A stretch of 46,794 bases of DNA from Planctomycetota bacterium. Lineage in GTDB: Bacteria; Planctomycetota; Uabimicrobiia; Uabimicrobiales; JABWCH01. A model generated the notes under the pieces. It saw only the letters and a program-made list of their open reading frames with translations, was not told where the DNA came from and did no database searches. This document shows, piece after piece, positions 32,992-40,570 of this stretch. The number at the start of each line of letters is the position of its first letter. Position 1 is the stretch's first letter. The stretch lies in NCBI GenBank assembly GCA_020057085.1, contig JAGVGO010000246.1, positions 1 through 46,794 of the forward strand, read 5' to 3'. The translations under genes were made by a program, and so were the position numbers.

Positions 32992-33927
32992 ATGGAAGAT
33001 ATTGACCAGCTTTTGCAAAAAATTCGCAGCCAGAATATGGCCGCAATTGCTCATGCCATCACATTGGTAGAAAATCGGGACGACGGCTATCTCACGCTGT
33101 TAGATAAGCTATATAACCTTCCCAGACACAGTTTCGTAGTGGGCATTACGGGTGCTCCGGGAAGCGGCAAAAGCACTTTTGTGAATCAGTTAGTGCCCCA
33201 AGCCTTAGAGACGCAAAAGAAAGTAGCCGTCATTGCCATAGATCCCAGCAGTCGTTTTACCGGTGGAGCTTTGCTGGGAGACAGGATTCGTTTCTCGGAT
33301 GCCTTCCCTTTCGATCGAGTCTTTTTTCGGAGTCTGGCAAGCCGTTCTTCGCTGGGAGCCGTTTCTTCCGCTCTTTTTAGCATCCTCCAAATATTCAATG
33401 GTGCTTTATTTGATTGCATATTTGTAGAATCTGTGGGTGCCGGACAAAACGATCTCGATATTAAAGATTACGTAGATATGGTACTGCTGTTTCTGGTATC
33501 AGGCATGGGCGACGAGGTACAATGTATGAAAGCGGGCATCATGGAAATTGCCGACCTTTTTGTCATCAACAAAATCGACCTCTACCCTCCCGCACCGCTT
33601 TTCCTTGCGCTCCTCAATCATCTCAGTTTACATCTCTCCTCAGAAACGGCTCAGAGCCGCATTGTGCAAACAGACGCCCTGCACAATACAGGTTTTACCG
33701 AGTTATGGCACACCATAGAAAATTTCAGGCAGACCTGTAGATATCAGAAGAGAAGCCTGGAAAAAGATACGGCTCTTCTCTTAAAAAATGAAGTGGAAAG
33801 GCTTTTTACGGAAAAACATATACAAAAAAAGTTGCAAGAGCTTCTCTCTTTAGGAACTTCTCCTTATCAGATGGTAGAAAAGATGCAAAAGTTGCTCGAA
33901 GAGATGCTGGGAGATCCTCATGATTAA
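32992..33927 (+). CDS. meaB: MeaB/ArgK-type GTPase chaperone of methylmalonyl-CoA mutase
   Basis: A 311-aa G3E-family GTPase that loads and protects the B12 cofactor of the mutase. Walker A is VGITGAPGSGKSTFVNQL (~45-62). DPSSRFTGGALLGDRIR is the switch I/base region typical of MeaB. Walker B-like ESVGAGQND contains the switch, and VINKIDL is the NKxD guanine motif. The frame is open upstream into the inverted repeat, but ATG 32992 gives the expected N-terminus (MEDIDQLLQKIRSQN). The epimerase start overlaps its stop. Confidence 0.92.
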   Translation: MEDIDQLLQKIRSQNMAAIAHAITLVENRDDGYLTLLDKLYNLPRHSFVVGITGAPGSGKSTFVNQLVPQALETQKKVAVIAIDPSSRFTGGALLGDRIRFSDAFPFDRVFFRSLASRSSLGAVSSALFSILQIFNGALFDCIFVESVGAGQNDLDIKDYVDMVLLFLVSGMGDEVQCMKAGIMEIADLFVINKIDLYPPAPLFLALLNHLSLHLSSETAQSRIVQTDALHNTGFTELWHTIENFRQTCRYQKRSLEKDTALLLKNEVERLFTEKHIQKKLQELLSLGTSPYQMVEKMQKLLEEMLGDPHD

Positions 33928-34333
33928 AATGATTAAAAAAATCGCCCATATTGGTATTGCAGTGGAGAATATAGAAGAGCAAATAGTATGGTATCGGGAT
34001 ATTTTAGGATTTTCTGTGGTTGGCTATGAAGACGTGCCGGATCAGAAAGTACGAGTGGTAATTTTGGCAGTCGGAGAAATCCATGTAGAACTTCTACAGC
34101 CTACTTCTCCGGATAGCCCTATTGCCAAATACCTTGAAAAAAAAGGTAGCGGCATCCATCATATTGCCTACGAAGTAGATGATATTAAAGAAGCCATAGC
34201 TTATTTCACAGAGAAAAAAATACAAATGATAGATAAATCTCCAAGGTCTGGAGCACATGATAAACAAATTGCCTTTGTTCATCCTAAGTCAACGTGCGGG
34301 GTGCTGACAGAATTGTGTGCTCATGCCCGGTAA
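33920..34333 (+). CDS. mce: Methylmalonyl-CoA epimerase
   Basis: A 137-aa vicinal-oxygen-chelate enzyme converting (S)- to (R)-methylmalonyl-CoA, linking carboxylase and mutase. Motifs: KKIAHIGIAVENIEEQIVWY (metal His), VRVVILAVGEIHVELLQPTS, GSGIHHIAYEVDDI (second His) and TCGVLTELCAH (metal Glu). The start at 33920 is preferred because GGGAG lies six bases upstream; it overlaps meaB by 8 bp. A second in-frame ATG is at 33929. This completes the propionyl-CoA to succinyl-CoA route. Confidence 0.93.
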   Translation: MIKMIKKIAHIGIAVENIEEQIVWYRDILGFSVVGYEDVPDQKVRVVILAVGEIHVELLQPTSPDSPIAKYLEKKGSGIHHIAYEVDDIKEAIAYFTEKKIQMIDKSPRSGAHDKQIAFVHPKSTCGVLTELCAHAR

Positions 34334-34377
34334 ACGGCGGTTTTCGCAAAAATTCTTGATCAGAAAGAGCGGTTGAT

Positions 34378-35115
34378 ATGTCTTCTTTATTTGAATTCAA
34401 CCTTGTAGATTATCTGACATTGATAGTTTTTGCAATTGCCATTCATGGATTTTTTCGCAGCCCCGTCAGACGATATAATTGGCTTGGATTTTCTCCCAAG
34501 GTTCTCGTTGCTGTCTATGCACTGAAAACCAATTCATTTTTACTGATTAAACAGAGCATTGACAAAGCCAAGCAATCTAGACATGGTGGGGGGAGCCAAC
34601 AGGAAGAACTGTGGAGATTTCCAAAAACTACAATTCACAGCACTATTGAAGTGGCTGTGGTAAAAACTTTAAAATATCTCGATATTCCCGAACATAGAAC
34701 AAGTATGGCACTATCCATGCCAGTGGGAAAAGTCCGTTATAAAGAAAAAACAAAGCGTATCAGTCAGGCTTCGGATTTTTTGAAAACGGTGGCGTTGAAG
34801 GATAGCAAATTCAATAAATCTACCATTGATTCCACAAGATTATTCCATTTTCATGGAATTGGTTTTATTCTTTGTCTGATAAATGTTCAGGAAGAGCTTG
34901 ACATCAATCCTAAAAATTTTGGCTTTGGCGTGGAGGAAGCGCGTTTTTTTACTCTCGAATCCACAGCCCAACAACTCATAAAAGGGATTGGCTTTTTTCA
35001 AGATGAAGATATAGATGGTCAATCCAAAGTAGCCAACACCATTGTATCTGCTTTAATCCAACATAGTCTTCAAATGCAAAAATTATGGCTGAAGAGACGG
35101 GAAAACATTTCATAG
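34378..35115 (+). CDS. Unknown protein with N-terminal hydrophobic segment and Nudix-like core
   Basis: A 245-aa protein. Residues ~10-27 (DYLTLIVFAIAIHGFF) are hydrophobic. From ~45 the pattern VLVAVYALKTNSFLLIKQ, then EELWRFPKTTIHSTIEVAVV and KTLKYLDIPEH, mimics the Nudix layout (strand, 'LWxFPKGxxExGE..xxAxxREhxEE'). The REx2EE metal-binding helix is absent, so hydrolase activity is unlikely. Base composition is more AT-rich than the preceding genes. It follows the epimerase by 44 bp and may be the last gene of that transcript, or a later acquisition. Confidence 0.6.
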   Translation: MSSLFEFNLVDYLTLIVFAIAIHGFFRSPVRRYNWLGFSPKVLVAVYALKTNSFLLIKQSIDKAKQSRHGGGSQQEELWRFPKTTIHSTIEVAVVKTLKYLDIPEHRTSMALSMPVGKVRYKEKTKRISQASDFLKTVALKDSKFNKSTIDSTRLFHFHGIGFILCLINVQEELDINPKNFGFGVEEARFFTLESTAQQLIKGIGFFQDEDIDGQSKVANTIVSALIQHSLQMQKLWLKRRENIS

Positions 35116-35149
35116 AAAACGATAAGGGCTTGGCGAAAAATAATTTTTG

Positions 35150-35178
35150 TTGACATGCAATATAATTATACGTATACT
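35150..35178 (+). promoter_or_regulatory. Strong sigma-70 promoter for the GspE-like gene
   Basis: TTGACA (35150-35155), exactly 17 nt, then TATACT (35173-35178). A further TATAAT lies at 35179-35184. The predicted start is near 35185, giving a ~115-nt AT-rich leader to the ATG at 35302. Confidence 0.75.
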
Positions 35179-35301
35179 TATAATGGTATTGCGAAACGCC
35201 TGAAAAATTCATCCTTCTATTTCTCGTAAAGGAACACGTACTAGGAGACGATTTATTGAGTATGCTTCTATGTTTTTCAACATTTCTGAGAGCAGAGTCG
35301 T

Positions 35302-36609
35302 ATGCCCAACAAGACTATTTATATCAGGGAAGAAGACATGAGTGTCTTTGAGAACGCGCAGAAGATGGGCAAAGATTCCATTTCTGCCATCGTGACCTCC
35401 GCTTTGCGTGACTACGTTGCCAAAGAGGAAGAAAAAAACAAGGGCGAGCAGGAATCTGCACAACTGCTTGATAGCATTTTGGCCAAAGCCGCCTCTGTGC
35501 ACGCTTCGGATATTCATATTCAGCCCATGCGGAAAGGTAGCAGTGTCCGCTTTCGTGTGGATGGAGTACTGAGGGAGAGCGATCCCTTGACGCCACAACA
35601 GCACAACGCCGTCATGGCTTCTTGCAAACACCTGGCTGGGCAAGATGGTGGCGAGAACATGTTGCTGCAAGGTAAAATTCAATCGCTGGAAATCGCAGGC
35701 AGAAAAATTGACATGAGAGTTTGCATTGTCCCGTCCATCCTGGGTGAATGTGTCACCATGCGTATTTTGGAAACCGAGGCCACGCTGCCCGATGTCGCGC
35801 AACTGGAAGTACAGGGAGAGCATGCCGCGCAACTCACCCAGCTTGCGGCCAAGCCTTTTGGGGCTATTTTGGTCAGCGGTCCCACCGGCTGTGGCAAAAC
35901 TTCCACCATTTACTCCATGCTCAAACAGATTGATCGCTCGCATCAGAAAGTGATGACGGTGGAAGATCCGGTCGAGTATATCATCGAACGGTGTGTGCAG
36001 ATTCCCCTGACAACTTTGCCAGGCTCCACGTTTCCCGGCGTGCTACGTACCATTCTGGGGAGCGACCCTGATGTCATTTTTGTCGGGGAAATCCGCGACA
36101 AAGAGACGGCTCTCATCTGTATGGAAGCCGCCTGCACAGGACACCTGGTGTTCTCCCTGCTGCATGCCCATGCAGCTCCCGCCGCATTGCTCCGCCTGAT
36201 CCACATAGGCATAGAGCCGTTTCTGGTGCGCGATGCCGTCATCGGCATAGTAGGGCAGCGCCTCGTACGCTGTCTTTGTAAAGAATGCAAGACCAGAGAC
36301 AATGCCAGCTACCGGCAGCTTGAGCTTGAGCGATACATCGAATCAGGAATTCAGTTGTTCAAGGCGGTCGGCTGCAAGAAATGTGGGCAGAGCGGCTATA
36401 AAGGGCGAACGGCGCTTTTTGAAGTTTTGCTGCCGAGCAGCGAAGTGCAGCAAGCCATCATGCGCGGTGTAGCGGAAGACGAACTGAACAAGATCGCGCA
36501 CAAGGAAGGCATGAAGACGCTGCTGGAAGATGGTTTAGATAAAGCCGCCCGCGGCTACACTTCGGTAAGTGAGGTATTGCGTGTGATGCAAGGAAATATC
36601 TCCGCGTGA
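35302..36609 (+). CDS. GspE/PilB-type secretion ATPase with ribbon-helix-helix N-terminus
   Basis: A 435-aa ATPase. Residues ~4-42 (KTIYIREEDMSVFENAQKMG ... SAIVTSALRDYV) look like a ribbon-helix-helix DNA-binding module rather than the usual MshEN/N1E domain. The rest is a full type II secretion/type IV pilus ATPase: ASVHASDIHIQPMRKG, SVRFRVDGVL, Walker A GPTGCGKTS (193-201), Asp box, Walker B LGSDPDVIFVGEIRD, His box TGHLVFSLLHAH, and the CxxC...CxxC zinc motif (CLCKEC, CKKCG) typical of GspE/PilB rather than PilT. It would normally power pilin or pseudopilin assembly at the inner membrane. No inner-membrane platform gene is adjacent. It ends in a clear terminator. Confidence 0.88.
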   Translation: MPNKTIYIREEDMSVFENAQKMGKDSISAIVTSALRDYVAKEEEKNKGEQESAQLLDSILAKAASVHASDIHIQPMRKGSSVRFRVDGVLRESDPLTPQQHNAVMASCKHLAGQDGGENMLLQGKIQSLEIAGRKIDMRVCIVPSILGECVTMRILETEATLPDVAQLEVQGEHAAQLTQLAAKPFGAILVSGPTGCGKTSTIYSMLKQIDRSHQKVMTVEDPVEYIIERCVQIPLTTLPGSTFPGVLRTILGSDPDVIFVGEIRDKETALICMEAACTGHLVFSLLHAHAAPAALLRLIHIGIEPFLVRDAVIGIVGQRLVRCLCKECKTRDNASYRQLELERYIESGIQLFKAVGCKKCGQSGYKGRTALFEVLLPSSEVQQAIMRGVAEDELNKIAHKEGMKTLLEDGLDKAARGYTSVSEVLRVMQGNISA

Positions 36610-36621
36610 TGTTTTGCCCCA

Positions 36622-36652
36622 AGCCCTGTCCGCAAGGATGGGGCTTTTTTTT
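36622..36652 (+). terminator. Rho-independent terminator after the GspE-like gene
   Basis: A ten-pair stem (AGCCCTGTCC / GGATGGGGCT, two G-T wobbles) closed by a GCAA tetraloop is followed by eight T residues, starting 13 bp after the stop codon. Confidence 0.92.
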
Positions 36653-36687
36653 GTGCAAGGGCGACCTACCGTCGTCGGTTTTCTGCT

Positions 36688-38439
36688 TTAATTTTTGCTC
36701 ACCCGATAGAGATGCCAGACAAACTCCTGTCGGTGTTCATAAATGGTAAATTTTGTCACCGGGGCAAGCGAGAGTCCCATCTCCTGCAACTTATCGGTAC
36801 ATGCAGACTGTTGCTCGGTATCGGTGAGAAGCATGGCCGGCCAGGGGAACAGCGCAAAATCTTCCAGCTTGACGATCTTGCGATAGCTGTGCGATATACC
36901 CCACAGCAATTTGTCGCTGTCGCCTCCCACCAGATAGAGAGGTTCGCCCTGGCACAAGCGTTTGACCACATAGGCTTCTTCGTAGCCATCTTTGGCCAGC
37001 GGCGTATAAGGCAGGTAAAGAAAGGTGACGCTGACCGACAGAAACGCTGCCGCGGCTGTGGTCACGACAAGATAAGGAATATCCCATCGGCCACGCAAGA
37101 AAATAAAGCCGACAGCGATGAAGAGTGGCGCAAAGCACCAGACAGTAGCCGGTGCGCCGAAGTAAGTGAGGGCGATAAATCCGACGGGCACCAGAAAAAC
37201 GGCGGCCAGCACCAAAGCACGATGCACGGCCAATACCAGTTTTTGCTGCCATAACCATTGGCCTGAGTTAAGCTGACGTGCCAGATAATCGCACACCATG
37301 CCGAGAAAGACCGCCAATATCGGCAGCAGCATGAGAAAATAGCGATTCTTCTTCGCCGGAATGCAAGAAAGCAGCAACAGTGCCAGTACAAGCCAGATGA
37401 ACGGAAAAAACGATGCCACGGGCAAAATATGCTGTTGAGTACCGCTCGTCGTGCGAGGCCGTTGCCAGTGCCACAAACTTTTTCCCCACCAGATCAGGGC
37501 TGCCAGCAGGAGCAAGCTCCAGGGGGCAATGAGTGGGAGCGCCATACCGAGATAAAAAACAAAGGTCCCGCCGTGCTCCACATTCACGGAGACGACATCC
37601 TTTTGCAGCATGTGCCAGGTATCCGGATGCCACAGCCAGACGCCGAACCACCAGGCATTGCCAAGCAGCAAAGTGCCCAGCCCGATGAGGCACAGTATTA
37701 CCCAGTGACGGACGGTGCGTGGCAGATGACTCTTTACCGCGTGCCATGCTTCTACATCAGGGACGCGCCGAGTCAGCCAGAAAAACAGCCCATACGCCAT
37801 AAAAAATGGCAGCCAGATGGTAACAAAGGCGGCCGGCCCTTTGCTCAAAAAAGAGGCGCCGCCGAGTATGGTTGCCAAGATGGCATAACGCCAACCGCCT
37901 TGCGTGGCGGCAAAAGCGCGACAGGCAGCCCACAGTGAGCCAAATCCCAGTGTGCCGACGAACATGTCCCAGCGTGCCGTCTGCACTTCGCCGATGAATT
38001 GCAGGCTGGTTGCCAGCATGAGCAGCGCAAAGAGTCCTGCCCGTGGGTTGTACCAGTCGCTGGTAAAACGGAACACAAACCATAGCAGCAAGAGCGACAT
38101 GATGGCATTGGGGATGCGCAGCCAGAACAGATTGCGGGTATCGCCGCACAGCTTCGCCATGGCGGCGGCAGCCCAGGTGGGCAGTGGCGGTTTAAGGATA
38201 CGCGGGTTAGCATTGAGCGTCGGCAAGAGCCAGTTGCCGCTTTCGATGATTTCTTCCGCGGCGCGCAGATTGCGTGCTTCCATGATGCTGGACACGGCAA
38301 TGCCCTGAATCAGGAGCAGAGAAAACAGCGCCGCCAGCGCAAACAAAAACAGTAAAGCAGCGACGGAAACAGTTTCGGCACTGAGGCAAGCGACACAGCG
38401 TTCCCACCGTTCGTTAAGGGAAGAGAGGATTTGTTTCAT
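36688..38439 (-). CDS. GT39/ArnT-like polytopic glycosyltransferase
   Basis: A 583-aa GT-C membrane enzyme with ~11-12 hydrophobic segments. The start at 38439 (MKQILSSLNERWERC) is chosen because the longer frame overlaps the upstream gene. Diagnostic features: SSIMEARNLRAAEEIIESGN (acidic first luminal loop with the catalytic-type Glu), WLLPTLNANPRILKPPLPTW ('KPPL.YW' motif of the ArnT/PMT family), and FLSKGPAAFVTIWLP. The soluble C-terminal ~150 residues face the periplasm. These enzymes transfer a sugar from a polyprenyl-phosphate donor to lipid A, protein or another envelope acceptor. The acceptor is not predictable. It follows the TVP38 gene by 10 bp. Confidence 0.88.
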   Translation of the reverse strand: MKQILSSLNERWERCVACLSAETVSVAALLFLFALAALFSLLLIQGIAVSSIMEARNLRAAEEIIESGNWLLPTLNANPRILKPPLPTWAAAAMAKLCGDTRNLFWLRIPNAIMSLLLLWFVFRFTSDWYNPRAGLFALLMLATSLQFIGEVQTARWDMFVGTLGFGSLWAACRAFAATQGGWRYAILATILGGASFLSKGPAAFVTIWLPFFMAYGLFFWLTRRVPDVEAWHAVKSHLPRTVRHWVILCLIGLGTLLLGNAWWFGVWLWHPDTWHMLQKDVVSVNVEHGGTFVFYLGMALPLIAPWSLLLLAALIWWGKSLWHWQRPRTTSGTQQHILPVASFFPFIWLVLALLLLSCIPAKKNRYFLMLLPILAVFLGMVCDYLARQLNSGQWLWQQKLVLAVHRALVLAAVFLVPVGFIALTYFGAPATVWCFAPLFIAVGFIFLRGRWDIPYLVVTTAAAAFLSVSVTFLYLPYTPLAKDGYEEAYVVKRLCQGEPLYLVGGDSDKLLWGISHSYRKIVKLEDFALFPWPAMLLTDTEQQSACTDKLQEMGLSLAPVTKFTIYEHRQEFVWHLYRVSKN

Positions 38440-38449
38440 ATCCGCCGCC

Positions 38450-39151
38450 TTACAGATCCTTAGGATTGGTATGCGAGATAAGATTTCGTGCAAGCTCGGA
38501 ACGCTGGTACAAAAAATACAAGGCCACACTAAAAATGATCAATAACGAAGATGCCAACGTCACCGGCAACACAAAATTTTGCTGTAGCCCGCAGCCGTAA
38601 AGGACAAAGATGAGAGTCTGCGGTAAAAAGCCAAGGGCGGATGCTGCCAGAAATGTCAGCACGGACACCGCGCTAAGCCCTGTCAAAATGTTGACGAAAA
38701 ATCCTGGTACTGGGAGTTGTCGCAACAAGAAAATGCTAGCAAAGCCGTGCTTCCGTATATAGGCATCCACTCTCTCTAGATGTGCCGCTATAATCTTTTG
38801 CAGAAACGCTTCCCTGGCCCAGCGTACTGTCAAAAATACGATGAAGGAACCAGCTACTGCCGTGGCTTCGGCGAGTATCACACCTTGCCAGAAACCGAAA
38901 ACGGCTCCGGCCAGGAAAGCGGCTACGGTGCGCGGAAAGCCGGCACCGATAGCAAGTGAACCCACAACAAAGAAAACCAAAGGTGCCCACACTGAGTAGT
39001 ATTGGAGTTCTGCCCGCAGCTTTTCCACTTGGCTCAAGTTGAGGTATTTACCAAGTGGTGAACCGTACAGTAGAACAAAACAGAGCAGCAAACACACCGC
39101 CATCACGATCGGTTTAGCGATGGCAGTTTTGATATTTTTGCATGTTGGCAT
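38450..39151 (-). CDS. TVP38/TMEM64 (DedA-superfamily) membrane protein
   Basis: A 233-aa polytopic protein with 5-6 membrane segments. Key SNARE-associated/VTT-domain features: GFPRTVAAFLAGAVFGFWQG with re-entrant small-residue helix, the basic-Pro motif LLRQLPVPGFFVNILTGLSA, and GFLPQTLIFVLYG. Family members are lipid scramblases or undecaprenyl-phosphate/phospholipid transporters. Next to a GT39 enzyme that uses polyprenyl-phosphate sugars, a role in lipid-carrier recycling is a plausible inference. The start could also be a GTG at 39178; neither has a strong ribosome site. Confidence 0.82.
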   Translation of the reverse strand: MPTCKNIKTAIAKPIVMAVCLLLCFVLLYGSPLGKYLNLSQVEKLRAELQYYSVWAPLVFFVVGSLAIGAGFPRTVAAFLAGAVFGFWQGVILAEATAVAGSFIVFLTVRWAREAFLQKIIAAHLERVDAYIRKHGFASIFLLRQLPVPGFFVNILTGLSAVSVLTFLAASALGFLPQTLIFVLYGCGLQQNFVLPVTLASSLLIIFSVALYFLYQRSELARNLISHTNPKDL

Positions 39152-39186
39152 TGAGTTGTTGCCCGCTTTGCTTGTCACGCAGTGTA

Positions 39187-40068
39187 CTAGAAGCGAATAC
39201 CCAGGCCTGCCGAGGCTGTCCAGGAATGGAACAATGCCGTTCCGTAAAAATGATCGTCGCGCTTGCTATCGGCACGCAGATACTCGTAAGTACCTTCGCC
39301 GAACAGAAAGAAATTTTCTCCGAGATACCAGCGGGCAGTAAACGAGGCGTGTGCCGAAGCGAATTTAACATCCTTGTACTCGATCATCATGCCGCTGCAA
39401 CCTAAAGTAAACACTAACGGCTTGCTGAAAGCGAAATCAATATGAAAACCAGGCCGCAGCACGGGCAGCAGGCGATCCGCCTCTTCTTTTAGCGTGCCGT
39501 TGCTAAAGGAATAGCTCAAGGAAATAGCCTCAAAATCCAGATCTATGCCCGCTCCGAAATTGACATTGGCATATATCGTATAAGCCAGAAGAACACGCCA
39601 GAACTCCATGGTAATTTCAGCATCGAGCTGTGTTCCGAGAGCGAAGGTGGTGCCATTGATGGCAATATCCCGCGCCAGGGTCGTGTCACTATCGAACTGA
39701 GCGCTGCTATAGGTGAAGTACAGCCGCCAACCGCTCCAGGCAAGCTCCGCGCCGAGCACATAGTCGTTGCTGGATCGTTCGAGGCCGAGATCTTTGCGTA
39801 AATCCAACTCACTACCTTGGGTAGTGCTGTTGTTCAGACGTCCGGAAATTTTTTGGTAAGTTTGGCGTACGCCGACATTGCCAGCGAAGCTGAAGCCATA
39901 GTTGAGAAAGCACGCTCCGCCATATGGAACATCTGTCTGTGGGAATAGCATTAGTTCTTCGTCTTCGCTTGCGCCTGGCGTCATCTGCTGGGCAGAACTC
40001 CAACTGGCAAAAAAGAGGACAAAACAGATTACGCCAAATACCAAATTTTTTATCGTAAGTTTTCTCAT
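39187..40068 (-). CDS. Outer-membrane beta-barrel protein
   Basis: A 293-aa protein with a signal peptide (MRKLTIKNLVFGVICFVLFF ... SSAQQ). After it come repeated ~10-residue amphipathic strands rich in Tyr/Phe/Trp (WRLYFTYSSAQF, EFWRVLLAYTIYANVNFGAG, ISLSYSFS, FFLFGEGTYEYLRAD) and the terminal Phe (SAGLGIRF) recognised by BAM. Roughly 10-12 strands are expected. It resembles small OmpW/OmpA-like barrels with no attached periplasmic domain. AAGGAAAG sets the start. The MITE at 40090-40289 begins only 21 bp upstream of the ATG, so the original promoter has been displaced. Confidence 0.85.
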   Translation of the reverse strand: MRKLTIKNLVFGVICFVLFFASWSSAQQMTPGASEDEELMLFPQTDVPYGGACFLNYGFSFAGNVGVRQTYQKISGRLNNSTTQGSELDLRKDLGLERSSNDYVLGAELAWSGWRLYFTYSSAQFDSDTTLARDIAINGTTFALGTQLDAEITMEFWRVLLAYTIYANVNFGAGIDLDFEAISLSYSFSNGTLKEEADRLLPVLRPGFHIDFAFSKPLVFTLGCSGMMIEYKDVKFASAHASFTARWYLGENFFLFGEGTYEYLRADSKRDDHFYGTALFHSWTASAGLGIRF

Positions 40069-40089
40069 ACTCTTTCCTTTTTGACATCA

Positions 40090-40289
40090 GGTCTTTTCCA
40101 TGGCTATTTCATTCTTCGTGTTTTGCTATCTTCGCGCGGCAATGCCTTCTCCACGATGATCGGAACAACGAACGCTTGCGTGTCTTTGTGCGCCAAGCAC
40201 GACAGCCGATCCTCGTTACGAAGGCATTTGCCGCGTTCACTGTGGACTTTACTACTCGCTCGGAGAATGAAATGACCCTGGGTTTTTTC
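40090..40289. mobile_element. Palindromic MITE, second copy with 9-bp target duplication
   Basis: The element is 40099-40280 (182 bp), in the same orientation as 8054-8236 and about 85% identical by eye. The right end is GGAGAATGAAATGACCCTG; the left end has drifted (CATGGCTATTTCATTCTTC). The flanks GGTCTTTTC (40090-40098) and GGTTTTTTC (40281-40289) match at eight of nine positions. The internal hairpin arms (GCGGCAATGCCTTC / GAAGGCATTTGCCGC) are unchanged. It separates the outer-membrane protein gene from its former upstream region. Confidence 0.88.
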
Positions 40290-40298
40290 CCTGGTTTT

Positions 40299-40307
40299 TG
40301 TTATAAT
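40299..40307 (+). promoter_or_regulatory. Extended -10 promoter for the AtpZ-like gene
   Basis: TGTTATAAT is a perfect extended -10 element (TGnTATAAT). No good -35 exists because the MITE end lies immediately upstream. The predicted start is near 40314, giving a ~65-nt leader. Confidence 0.55.
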
Positions 40308-40377
40308 GACGGTAGTCGTCTATTATAAAAAGATTCCTGGCGAACTGCTATAAAAAACAGAAAACAGGAAAAAATTT

Positions 40378-40563
40378 ATGCAAACAAAAAATTATTTGCG
40401 CTATTCGCATCTGGGCTTACAGTTTTTTATCGTTTTCGCGGGTTGTTTTTACGGCGGCTATTACCTCGACAAACAATGGGCAACCTCGCCCTGGCTTACG
40501 CTGAGTGGCTTTGTCGTTGGTTTTGCCGCCAGTCTATGGTTTCTCGTGAAAGAAACGCAATAA
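40378..40563 (+). CDS. AtpZ/AtpI-like small membrane protein
   Basis: A 61-aa protein with two membrane helices separated by a Gly/Asp hairpin: LGLQFFIVFAGCFYGGYYLD and WLTLSGFVVGFAASLWFLVK. 'GLQF...G...G..LD......P....G...G......' is the pattern of the F0F1 ATP synthase accessory proteins AtpZ/AtpI (ATPase_gene1 family). Those usually head atp operons and affect Mg2+ supply or c-ring assembly. Here the gene is isolated, facing a convergent gene 7 bp away, with no atp genes in the window. Confidence 0.72.
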   Translation: MQTKNYLRYSHLGLQFFIVFAGCFYGGYYLDKQWATSPWLTLSGFVVGFAASLWFLVKETQ

Positions 40564-40570
40564 AATTGGT

